Source of the DNA: JAICKN01 sp036489565
GTDB taxonomy: Bacteria > Acidobacteriota > Terriglobia > Terriglobales > Acidobacteriaceae
Assembly (NCBI GenBank): GCA_036489565.1
Contig: DASXFN010000043.1
Span: 1-64,000, forward strand
DNA length: 64,000 bases
Direction: 5' to 3'
Positions 45,042 to 55,700 of the stretch are shown piece by piece. A program made the position numbers and the translations under genes. Below the pieces are notes generated by a model. That model ran no database searches. It saw nothing but the letters and a program-made list of their open reading frames with translations, and was not told the origin of the DNA. Each line of letters opens with the position of its first letter. Within the stretch, counting starts at the first letter, position 1.

Positions 45042-45578
45042 ATGCCCCATATCCCCATCTTAGGACCGGATGCCGCTTCACCTGGGGCGCGCGCGGTCTA
45101 CGAAGAATTCTACCGGCGAATGTCATTCCCTTCGCCCCCGAACTTTATCACCGTGCAGGGTCATTCCGAAGTCGCAGCGCGCGGCATTTGGGAACTCCTG
45201 AAAAACGTTCTGCTGGGGGGCCTGCTCCCCCGATGGAAAAAGGAACTGATCATTGTCGCGATTTCGCGACAACGGAATTGCCAATATTGCGTTGCGGCAC
45301 ATTCCGCGTGCTGCAGAATGCTTGGAGTGAGCGCGGAATACATGGTCAGCGACGTAAGGCGCATCCCAGATCCGATCCTTAGGGACTCACTCTTGTTTGC
45401 CATGAAGTCGGCCAGCGATCCGCAGAGTCTAACGGAGGCCGACTTCGACTCGCTCAGCAAGCACGGCCTTACCAAATCGGAGATCGTCGAACTGATCAGC
45501 GTCTCAGCCTTGGCGGTTTATTTGAACATCCTTGCCGACGCGACCGCCGTAGAGCCAGACGATATGATAAAAACCTAG
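45042..45578 (+). CDS. AhpD-like / carboxymuconolactone decarboxylase family protein
   Basis: 178 aa with AGGA before the ATG. The redox motif is in SRQRNCQYCVAAHSACCRMLG: a C-x2-C followed by His four residues later, as in AhpD-type alkylhydroperoxidases. The rest is helical, with the family end (EIVELISVSALAVYLNILADAT). It probably acts in peroxide defence as a disulfide-dependent reductase. It lies between the two RAYT remnants, which face opposite ways. Confidence 0.85.
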   Translation: MPHIPILGPDAASPGARAVYEEFYRRMSFPSPPNFITVQGHSEVAARGIWELLKNVLLGGLLPRWKKELIIVAISRQRNCQYCVAAHSACCRMLGVSAEYMVSDVRRIPDPILRDSLLFAMKSASDPQSLTEADFDSLSKHGLTKSEIVELISVSALAVYLNILADATAVEPDDMIKT

Positions 45579-45592
45579 GCTGGAAGCCTCAA

Positions 45593-45667
45593 CTAAGTGC
45601 TGTAACAACTAAAGGCGACGAAATGCGTCCGTCGGGATTGTTGGAAACGACGCAGCCCCCTCGGCAT
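45593..45667 (-). pseudogene. Second RAYT N-terminal stub
   Basis: On the minus strand bases 45667-45593 read MPRGLRRFQQSRRT then HFVAFSCYST and stop. This matches the opening of RAYT transposases (MP.GL.R...S...HFVTFSCY) and parallels the remnant at 44623. Only the first 24 residues remain. It ends 14 bp after the AhpD-like gene and 66 bp before the long repeat R1a. Confidence 0.7.
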
Positions 45668-45733
45668 GTGGAAGAGCTGTGCCAGTTCTCGCGAAACTTC
45701 GGTGATGTCGCGCATGAAACCTGTACCAAAACG

Positions 45734-45948
45734 TTGGCGGGTGGCCCGCACTTTGTTTTCTGTCAACATCATTCCTACAGAGGGTGCTCCATTCTTGCGC
45801 GGTTTTCGCAAGAGTGGGAGGCAAGACTGACCACATCGAATTGGAAGGAGTAGAACCGAGAGTCGGTTTCTAGAGAATGGAACCTTCTTGGAATTACCGG
45901 TTACAATCCCACTCATTCGCACAGAACGTGAATGAATGGGGCACGCGG
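45734..45948. repeat. Long direct repeat R1, copy a
   Basis: About 215 bp beginning TTGGCGGGTGGCCC and ending ATGAATGGGGCAC; the same sequence with scattered differences recurs at 48104-48319. It contains two family C hairpins (near 45787 and 45909) joined by a conserved single-copy spacer that includes CATCGAATTGGAAGGAGTA. Confidence 0.85.
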
Positions 45949-45956
45949 CAACTGAA

Positions 45957-46034
45957 CTAATCTCCGGACACCGTCTCTTCCACTTCCGCCTTTATCTCGG
46001 GAGCAGTCGGGGCAACAGGCTCAATACCGCTGTC
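45957..46034 (-). pseudogene. Detached 3' tail of a radical SAM gene
   Basis: The minus strand encodes DSGIEPVAPTAPEIKAEVEE then TVSGD and TAG. The radical SAM protein at 50266 ends NSGIKPVAPTTPEVKSEVEE then TVSGD. Similarity continues a few bases past the stop (GAACTAATCTCC in both, plus strand) and stops abruptly on the 5' side, where repeat-like sequence begins. It is a fragment of a paralogue or a diverged copy, with no function expected. Confidence 0.8.
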
Positions 46035-46073
46035 GTCTTCGCGATCAGCGAAAAGCTGGGCCACCTCCAACTC

Positions 46074-46979
46074 CTACCAATACGCCAGCGGGTCCGGCAG
46101 TGTAGCGCCGCACGAACACTTGTCTCCAGAAGCCTCACTGGCCGCCATCTTTGAGCATGCTTCGCACCGCACGCGTCGGGGATTAAGACGGCCGGGAATC
46201 CAAATTCCCGTCATACCGCCGCTACCGCCCATCTCTGAGCGAAAGTAGCGCCCCACAGCTTCACGATGCTCGCCAGTCTTCATCAATGGAGCTGAGGACT
46301 CCGGAGTCTTCCAGGCGGTGATGGTCATCATGCGGCTTCCCACCGTTGCCGTCACCAGACTGATAAAACCAGGAATCGAGAGCATGTCTTGTGCGATCTT
46401 CTGGCTGCTTGCTCGAATGGTTTGCTTCTCTTCTTCAGTGCGCGCCTCAAAAAATGTAATGCTGAATGCGCCCGGCGTGTCCTTGCTTCCACTGCTCACG
46501 CGGCCACTGATGCCGAACTCCCATGGGCCAATCGTCTTTGGTTGCACAATCACGTCGAGCCCCAACGAGCGTGGCACAACGCCCGGATCGAAGTAGCCTT
46601 GAACGCTGCATATCTTTCCGTCCTTCACGCGGACAAAGTCCGCACCGCTCTGCGCGATGGACTTGCCGGTAGGAGGAAGTCCGTTGAACAGCCCTGTATT
46701 CGTACCTCGCATCAACCACTCGGCTGAAAGCAGACCATCGCCATTTTCCATCGAACTCACTGTCTCAAACGACAAGTCGGGAAAGGCTGCCCACAGAGTT
46801 TCGGCATAGGCCCCGATGGCCGCGCCCGTCAGCGGCCCGGAAGTGATGGGATCGCTATAGGTGCCTCCTTCAATGAAGGTGGCAACGATTGCTGCTGCGT
46901 CATGCCGATTCCATGCGTCAGCATATTGTTGAAAGACCTGTAAAGGATTGACTGGCATGCGCGAAATACTAACATTCAC
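46074..46979 (-). CDS. SnoaL-like / antibiotic-monooxygenase-like fusion with C-terminal zinc ribbon
   Basis: 301 aa, with AGGTGA just upstream of the ATG; a later in-frame ATG at 46958 is possible. Residues 10-135 form a SnoaL/ester-cyclase-like alpha+beta barrel (VFQQYADAWNRHDAAAIVATF, GADFVRVKDGKICSVQGYFD). Residues 140-255 resemble an antibiotic biosynthesis monooxygenase (ABM) domain (SITFFEARTEEEKQTI, MMTITAWKTPES). The last 40 residues hold two CxxC-type pairs (RCEACSK and CSCG), a probable zinc ribbon. I know of no family with this order; the role is unknown. It lies among repeats and small unknown genes. Confidence 0.7.
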   Translation of the reverse strand: MNVSISRMPVNPLQVFQQYADAWNRHDAAAIVATFIEGGTYSDPITSGPLTGAAIGAYAETLWAAFPDLSFETVSSMENGDGLLSAEWLMRGTNTGLFNGLPPTGKSIAQSGADFVRVKDGKICSVQGYFDPGVVPRSLGLDVIVQPKTIGPWEFGISGRVSSGSKDTPGAFSITFFEARTEEEKQTIRASSQKIAQDMLSIPGFISLVTATVGSRMMTITAWKTPESSAPLMKTGEHREAVGRYFRSEMGGSGGMTGIWIPGRLNPRRVRCEACSKMAASEASGDKCSCGATLPDPLAYW

Positions 46980-47617
46980 CTGATGCGTGGAGAAAAGAAT
47001 TCAGGGTCGGGGTCCCATGCAGAGCCTGGTGGGAGGTTCGCGTCTGCCTTTGGACGCTCTGAGCGAAGTCAAAGGGGATATCCACACTCCATAAGCTTTG
47101 TCATTTCGAACGCAGAGAGAAATCTGCTGTTTGTGTAGGGCAGGGCTTCAGCCTTGCCGTCAAAACCTCACAATGATTCGCGCTTTAGCGCCTGAGGTTC
47201 AAACTATCGTTGTCTTTGGCAAAATGTTCCGCAAGGAACACATCGTCATGACGATAGCGTCATGCGCTTCTGTCATGACAGATAAACTCAAGTAAACAAA
47301 CTTGATAACCAGGACGGGGGCCAATTCTTTCTTGTTTTTGCTTGCACTATTCCAACTGAGGATGCCCCATCCTTTTCGCGCTTTTTGCGAAAGGGTGGGA
47401 GGCAACATTGCCCATAGCATTCCGTCCAAATCAGGTTAAACGCGAACGACTTGGCCAAGGAACAAATTTGGACGGAACGAATAAACAGCCCCAGCCTTCG
47501 CAAAACCGGCGAAAGGCTGGGCCACCCGCCCAATCCCCTTTCGTCTGTGCTTAGAGTTGGGGTCAGTTCCGTCTGTCCCCCGAATTCCCCAATTTTCCTG
47601 GCTGTGTTGGTCCGCCT
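46980..47617. other. Non-coding gap dominated by repeats
   Basis: No supportable gene. A degenerate family A site (TTGTCATTTCGAACG...AAATCTGCTG) lies at 47098-47130, a family D-like GGCAGGGCTTCAGCCTTGCC at 47140, and the long repeat R2a fills 47166-47533. Confidence 0.6.
47166..47533. repeat. Long direct repeat R2, copy a
   Basis: About 368 bp starting CCTCACAATGATTCGCGC and ending GGCCACCCGCCCA; the second copy at 48326-48692 is nearly identical, with only scattered substitutions and small indels. Inside are a TCATGACGATAGCGTCATG palindrome, a family C hairpin (CCCCATCCTTTTCGCG / GCGAAAGGGTGGG) and a CAGCCTTCGC...GCGAAAGGCTG stem at the end. Confidence 0.9.
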
Positions 47618-47953
47618 CTAATCGCCCATATCTCTTAGCTTTTGCGTTTCTGAAATAATTACTGACTTAAATAGATTGGCCTCTGAGCTTTCAGCTTTAA
47701 CTTGAAAAATCAAATTTTGGCACTCTTTGAGTTCTTCTCGAGCACTTACTTTGTCATCTAGGTGGCGGTACGCTCGCATGGCAAGCGCGTGACCGAAGAT
47801 TTCGTCTGGCTGGATTTTAACAAGAAATTCAGCGAACTTTTTTGCCAAATGCCAATCATCAAAGACATCGTTTACAAATACAGATTCCAAAAACGCCTTA
47901 CTTTCGATGGCACTTACAACCTTGGTCAAAAGATCTTTCGTTGGATCGTCCAT
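47618..47953 (-). CDS. Small protein of unknown function, helical (TPR-like)
   Basis: 111 aa from an ATG with GGGGGT upstream. The sequence (DPTKDLLTKVVSAIESKAFL, DDWHLAKKFAEFLVKIQPD, GHALAMRAYRHLDDKVSARE) is all-helical and could fold as two to three TPR-like hairpins, but no family can be named. It is visibly richer in A+T than the neighbouring housekeeping genes, which suggests transfer. It is framed by long repeats R2a and R1b. Confidence 0.6.
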   Translation of the reverse strand: MDDPTKDLLTKVVSAIESKAFLESVFVNDVFDDWHLAKKFAEFLVKIQPDEIFGHALAMRAYRHLDDKVSAREELKECQNLIFQVKAESSEANLFKSVIISETQKLRDMGD

Positions 47954-48103
47954 GCGTACCCCCGCAGAAAAAAAATGCTATTGTAGCGGACCACTAGTAT
48001 TGCCTCTGCAGAAATCAAGTTTGGCTTTTGCTTTCTTATTACATTCATCTCGTTGGAGGCCAGAAGGATATGCTTCAGCACAAGCCTTAAGATCCCGGGC
48101 GTA

Positions 48104-48319
48104 TTGGCGGGTGGCCCACCCTTTGTTTTCAGTTAACATCATTCCTACAGAGGGTGCCCCATTCTTGCGCGGTTTTCGCAAGAGTGGGAGGCAAGACTGA
48201 CGACATCGAATTGGAAGGAGTATAACCGAGAGCCGGTTTTTAGAGGATGGAACCTACTTGGAATTACCGGTTACAATCCCACTCATTCGCACAGAACGCG
48301 AATGAATGGGGCACCCGGC
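48104..48319. repeat. Long direct repeat R1, copy b
   Basis: Second copy of the 45734-45948 repeat in the same orientation, about nine-tenths identical by eye. It runs into R2b after six bases. Confidence 0.85.
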
Positions 48320-48325
48320 CACCCG

Positions 48326-48692
48326 CCTCACAACGATTCGCGCTTTAGCGCCTTGAGGTTAAAACTGTTGCTGTCTTTGGCAAAATGTTCCGCAAGGAAC
48401 ACATCGTCATGACGATAGCGTCATGCGCTTCTGTCATGACAGATAAACTCAAGTAAACAAACTTGATAACCAGGACGGGGGCCAATTCTTTCTTGCTTTT
48501 GCTTGCACCATTCCAACTGAGGATGCCCCATCCTTTTCGCGCTTTTTGCGAAAGGGTGGGAGGCAACATTGCCCATAGCATTCCGTCCAAATCAGGTTAA
48601 ACGCGAACGACTTGGCCAAGGAACAAATTTGGACTAACGAATGAACAGCCCCAGCCTTCGTAAATCGGCGAAAGGCTGGGCCACCCGCCCAA
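48326..48692. repeat. Long direct repeat R2, copy b
   Basis: Second copy of the 47166-47533 repeat in the same orientation, including the TCATGACGATAGCGTCATG palindrome and the CCCCATCCTTTTCGCG hairpin. It ends 23 bp before the stop of the 206-aa gene. Confidence 0.9.
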
Positions 48693-48714
48693 GGCCTCAT
48701 GGAACTTCGGGTGA

Positions 48715-49335
48715 TTATCGTTCAAGAAGTTGGTTAACTCGCTGGCGAACGAATTCCATCCTATGATTGGAAAACATACGAATCGCACCTTCGTACCTAT
48801 GGTCATTCGTTAATATCCACAAGATTCTACAAAGCTGGATAAACTCCAGCTCGGTTTTGTAATCATCGTGGGTATCTTTAACAACAGACATACTTTCTTG
48901 CAATGATTCAAATTGCGGTTCCAGAACGTGCAAGAATCTCGAATCGCCCAGGATTTCAATGGCTTGATAATAATTCGTTCGGCTTTTAGAGGATTTCTCA
49001 ATTCGTTCCAATAAGAAATGGATCACAGATTCTCTATCGCTATGACGACAAAGCATGGAAGCAATTGTCATCCAAACAATCTCATCACCATTCTGCATGA
49101 GAAAGGTTAAAATTCGCTCGTCATTAGTTGATAACCCGCTTTTGCATTGAAACGCTAGCGCAAAATCATGCCGTTCCGCAGAGGTCAAATTTGGCCATCG
49201 AGTTATCAAATCGTCAGCCTCGAGATGAAACCCATCATTCAAAAACTTAGATTCATACTCGAAACGGCTCGGTCCTACTTGAAACTTCCGGGACCATTCT
49301 GTCTCTTTCACGAGCTTCGGAGCAAAATGAACCAT
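48715..49335 (-). CDS. Protein of unknown function, possibly HEAT-like
   Basis: 206 aa from the ATG at 49335 with GAGG ten bases upstream; a TTG three codons earlier is the alternative. The sequence is helical with repeated units such as VWMTIASMLCRHSDRESVIHF and TNYYQAIEILGDSRFLHVLEP, which suggests HEAT/armadillo-like repeats, as in SMI1-neighbour or immunity-type proteins, though no family is recognised. The gene is clearly AT-rich compared with most of the window and lies directly after R2b, so horizontal origin is likely. Confidence 0.65.
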   Translation of the reverse strand: MVHFAPKLVKETEWSRKFQVGPSRFEYESKFLNDGFHLEADDLITRWPNLTSAERHDFALAFQCKSGLSTNDERILTFLMQNGDEIVWMTIASMLCRHSDRESVIHFLLERIEKSSKSRTNYYQAIEILGDSRFLHVLEPQFESLQESMSVVKDTHDDYKTELEFIQLCRILWILTNDHRYEGAIRMFSNHRMEFVRQRVNQLLER

Positions 49336-49404
49336 TCGATTCAATACCTCACTTTATAAATGGTCGATCCATATATCTTGTTTACACACGCCAACTTGCG
49401 GGTG

Positions 49405-49440
49405 CCCCACTCATTCGCGTTCTGTGCGAATGAGTGGGAT
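49405..49440. repeat. REP-like hairpin, family C
   Basis: CCCCACTCATTCGCG and TGCGAATGAGTGGGA pair around TTCTG. The stem shares CTCATTCG with the hairpin at 42687 and with the second hairpin of R1. Confidence 0.7.
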
Positions 49441-49621
49441 ATGCAAGATTCCTACAGATCCGCCTGTATTCTACGTCACAGCCAAGACTAACCAGATGTT
49501 CCGCGCCGAAAAAAACATATCGTCATGGCAAAAATAGGTAGACAATTATGCCATGACAGCGAAGTGCCTGGTGCCCTAGGTTTGCGCCTGTCTCTGGGCG
49601 CTAATCTAAGTAAAAAGGCAA

Positions 49622-49923
49622 TCAAAGCCGCTGCTTCCAATACCGGGGCTTGCGGCTCGTATGCGCAACCGCCACAACTTGAATTGTCGTTGCCTCAACT
49701 TCGCGATAAACGACAATGTAAGGGAAGTGTCGAAGCAGAAATCTTCGCGTCGCGTGATTGCCCATCATCCATCGGTGAGGAGCCTGGAGAATCAGCGTCA
49801 GAGCGCGTTCTACTTCCGAATCAAATCTTAATGCTGCGTCTGAGCTTTGCTGTAAATATCAGTCGAAAGCCGCGTCGTACTCGGCAGAAGCTTCGTCGTG
49901 GAATCGACTGCGCTAGTGGGCAT
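49622..49923 (-). pseudogene. ParE/RelE-type toxin, inactivated
   Basis: On the minus strand the toxin frame reads RFHDEASAEYDAAFD, stop, YLQQSSDAALRFDSEVERAL, LILQAPHRW, RRFLLRHFPYIVVYREVEAT and YWKQRL. This is the ParE/RelE fold order, including the HFPYIVVYR strand and the final YWxxR. The in-frame TGA stands where a Trp is usual. The natural ATG at 49923 overlaps the antitoxin 3' end, but its frame (MPTSAV) joins the body only if one base is restored near 49902. Two separate lesions therefore inactivate it. Confidence 0.75.
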
Positions 49924-50161
49924 GGGGCAACTTCGCCAGATTGCGCTTGCGAACTTCTGCCTATGGAGTGGTCTTGGTTTTACCGGATTTTAACTCTGCG
50001 ACGCGACGGCCAATTTCTGCTTCCCAAGCGGCCTCGACTCCTTCATCCACCTTGCCGCCAAGGTTCGAAATAAGGGAATCCGCCAGCGCTTCCTGCTCTT
50101 CAATAGACAGTGACAAAGCTTTCTCCAACAGCTTGGAAACTTCTGGAGTTATCTGCGCCAT
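49913..50161 (-). pseudogene. Addiction-module antitoxin, prematurely stopped
   Basis: The ATG at 50161 follows GAGG. The first 66 residues match the small antitoxin family TIGR02574 (LEKALSLSIEEQEALADSLISNL, AAWEAEIGRRVAELKSGKTKTTP). The family then continues P-W-x-E-V-R; here the Trp codon is TAG (49961-49963), after which AEVRKRNLAKL follows in frame to a normal stop at 49913. A 66-aa protein may still be made; whether it binds anything is unknown. It is read together with the damaged toxin downstream. Confidence 0.78.
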
Positions 50162-50194
50162 ATCAGCCTCACGCTGAAATCATTCTACCGCAGG

Positions 50195-50223
50195 CAACAA
50201 AACGGGCCGCCTTGCGGCGGCCC
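50195..50223 (-). terminator. Rho-independent terminator of the radical SAM gene
   Basis: On the minus strand GGGCCGCC-GCAA-GGCGGCCC is followed by GTTTTGTTG. It lies 43 bp after the radical SAM stop codon. Confidence 0.85.
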
Positions 50224-50265
50224 ATCCTTAACTGAGAACTAACAACTGACAAGCGGTAAACTGAA

Positions 50266-52452
<2,187 letters not shown>

Positions 52453-52722
52453 TTGTCCTCTCGCTTTCCACAGAACTTAGGTGGATGATTTCACCTCTAT
52501 CTTATTGGAGCGCTAAGGAATCCCCATACAGAACCCAACGAAAGGGGAAAATCAAGGGTTTAGCGGTCAGATGAGGGATTGGATGGAGCTAAGTGATTGT
52601 AAACACAAGGGAAGATTCTGGCGCTCGTTGGCAAGTTTGATGCGCGTAGTTGCCAAATCAACTACTTTTAACCCCTGAAGGCGTCTGTTACTATTACCTG
52701 CTTTTTTGTGTTATCGCAGCTC
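52453..52722. other. Intergenic region between divergent genes
   Basis: About 270 bp separating the divergently read radical SAM and lipoprotein genes. It must hold both promoters, but I see no clear -35/-10 pair. No palindromic repeat of the local families is present. Confidence 0.4.
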
Positions 52723-55700
52723 ATGAGTAAATTCACACTCGGTTATATTGACGCTACATCCGACTGGAACCGCGTCTTTCGGCTCATCGCTAATGGCGTT
52801 TTATTGAGCATTATTTTACTTTTATATTCTGGGTGCGGAGGGGGTGCAACTCCATCTGGTTCCCAATCTACAACACCTTTAATCACCTCGGTATCTGTGG
52901 CTCCTCTGCAGGTGACTCTTGCGATCGGAACATCTCAACAATTCGCAGTTATCGTAAATGGATCTGGCGCGTTTAATTCCAATGTGACTTGGGCGGTAAA
53001 TGGAATTGCTGGAGGTACGTCCAGCACGGGAACGATTTCGCCGTCGGGCCTCTATACTGCTCCAAATTTGGTTCCATCCCCGGCCACAATTTCTGTATCA
53101 GCAGCGAGTGTTGCCGATATGACGAAATTTGGCGCGGCTAACGTGGTCATTAGTACATCTGGACCTTCACCACCAACCATCACCTCTATCTCGCCGAACC
53201 AGGGAGCGCCGGGCGATGCACTCCAAATTACTGGCTCTAACTTGGGGCAGATGGTCGTGTTTTCTGGACCAAACGGTTTACCTATTTTGACCCCCATCAA
53301 TGAGGGTTCATCAACCTTGCTAAATGTGCAAGTTCCTCTGGACGTAGTCACTGGTCCGGTGTTTGTCCAATCTGGGGTGGGTATCGCAATTTCGAAGTCA
53401 AATGCAATGCCATTCGGTCGCGTGCCCGATTTGCGAATTAGAGCTACCCAACGAGATCTCGGCCCGAATGAAAGCACCACGATCAAAACGGTGTTCTTTG
53501 GCTCGACAGGGGCGGAGCCTATTGTTTGGTCTGTGGATCAGGGAACCATTTCACCCGATGGCACATACACAGCACCAGCATCGGTACCGTCGGATACATT
53601 TGCTCACATAAGCGCGTGTATTCAAGGAACGCAGATTTGTGACCCTCTTTTGTTGGGTCTGCATCCATTCCGGATTAGCCCCGCTGCACCAGTAGCAGCT
53701 CTCGGACAAGAACTTCAAATGCAGACCCTTGCATCGGACCTGCCCGTATCAGCAACCTGGTCGCAGCTTACCGGAGGCGGGAACTTGCTTTCAGATGGTG
53801 CTTATACAGCATCTTCCTCGCCAGCAGATGGAGGCAGTACTCTTATTTCTGCTGCCTATCAAGGATCTACCGAACAGTCTTCCATCGGTGTAACTGGCGG
53901 TTTTCCTGGAATCGTCAATCGGGTTAATGACTATCTGGATTTTACAAATGTACAAATACAACGTGTTACTCAAACGATGAGTGTGGCGGTTGCTACAAAT
54001 CGCATGTATGTACTATCTGCGCAGAAGGATGGCGGTGCGCTGGACCCCAAACTTTTCTATATTGATGTGTATGACATATCGGACCCGGTCAATCCAGTGT
54101 GGATTAATGCTGTAGAGGCCGCGACTGCTGGGCATTTATATGTCTTCGGCGGAATTTTATACGATGTTGGTGGGATACAATCACAGGTGATTGCTGCCTA
54201 CGATCTTAGCGGGGATGTTCCTGTTTTAGTAGGAAGACAAATATTGCCGCCGTCTCTTGGATTTTCTTTTTCGGGAGGGATATTCACGGGAATAGAAAAT
54301 TCTTCGCAAGCGGCAGATGCACCCGTGCTGATAGATGAGTTTTCGCTTGGAAGCGGAAATATCGTCGAGCGTCAGATTTCTATTCCTCCGGCGCTGAGCG
54401 GTATGGCGTATGCAGTTTCTACTGCAGTGACCAACCAAACACGTCTTTATGTGACGGAAAGCAGCACATCGGGCGACCCATCAAGTATTCTCGCTGCATA
54501 CGATATAACCACAAATTCACCCACTCTGATTGGAACAGTGGCGCTGGAGGAAACCAGATCATTGCCGTTTGGTGAATTGCTAACAACCACGCGTCTTTAT
54601 ACAGATCAAAAAATCTTCGATATCACGCAGGATCCGCCCGTGCTGTTGGGAAGTATGCCCGAACCTCTGACAGTGATCGACGCAGATTCGACAAGAGTAC
54701 TCGGCCAGACGACACAGAATGGCCTGCGATTGATTGATACTACTGATCCCGCTCATCCACAATCCATGGCGGAACTGCTGGACTTCGGGGTTTTTCAGCA
54801 GCCTGCTGTATTGTCAGGGAATTACCTGTATTCCGTTGAAGGGCGTGGTGGCATAGCAATATACGATATTTCGGCTCCAGGAGGTCAAATATTTAAAGCG
54901 CACTTGGGTTCGCAAAATCCGATCCCCGGTAGATTTATCGCTGTGGGTCAGACCGCAAATGCTACGACCCTATTCGCAGCCGGATTTGATCCGGTCTCAA
55001 CTCAGAGCGTTCTGGTGCTTGATCTTCAACAACAACCACCAGCTTTGGTGGGATACATAACGAGTTTGGTACCAAGTAACGACGTGGCTTTAGCGGGAAG
55101 TACTCTTTTTGTGGGATCGGAGCAAAACCTATCGGCTTTTGATGTTAGCGAGCCGAGCCAACCGGAGCAGATTGCTTCTATTAATGTGCCCACTAACTCC
55201 TTGGCGATCTCTGGCAGCGTTTTATTTGCTGGCACAACTGACGGACATCTGATGGTATACAACATCAGTACGCCGAGTTTTCCCATTGCTTTGGCGTCTG
55301 TAAGTTTATCTGATCGTCCAATTCAATTGGCACTAAGCGGCACACTTTTGTTTGTCGCTGATCGTGCGGGCGGATTGCTTACTTTCAATGTTTCAACACC
55401 GTCCAATCCCATTTTGCTCTCTCAGTTGACAGTGTTGCCCGCTGTTATGGGAGTGCAAGTCGATGGCAATCTGGCGCTCCTCGCGGCTCTAGAAACTGGG
55501 CTTGTCATCGTAGATGTTAGCAATCCCTCTCTTCCGGAAATCTTGTCAGAAACAGCACTGGACTCGGATGATCCCTTCGATGTTGGACGCTCGGATTTTC
55601 AAGATCGGGCAGCTGTAATTGCTGTGCAGAACCAGGTTGCATTCATTGGCGTAAATAATTTCAGCCCGGAATCCGAGGAGAGCAATGGTGGAGGTGGCAT

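Larger units (their letters stand above)
47954..48714. other. Non-coding gap filled by long repeats R1b and R2b
   Basis: After about 150 bp of unassigned sequence this gap consists of R1b (48104-48319) and R2b (48326-48692) placed end to end. No gene is supported. Confidence 0.65.

Noticed and set aside
49525..50073. 182-aa plus-strand open frame over the toxin-antitoxin region
   Set aside because: It is antisense to the readable ParE/RelE-type toxin and the antitoxin, has no family motif of its own and owes its length to the complementary coding pattern.
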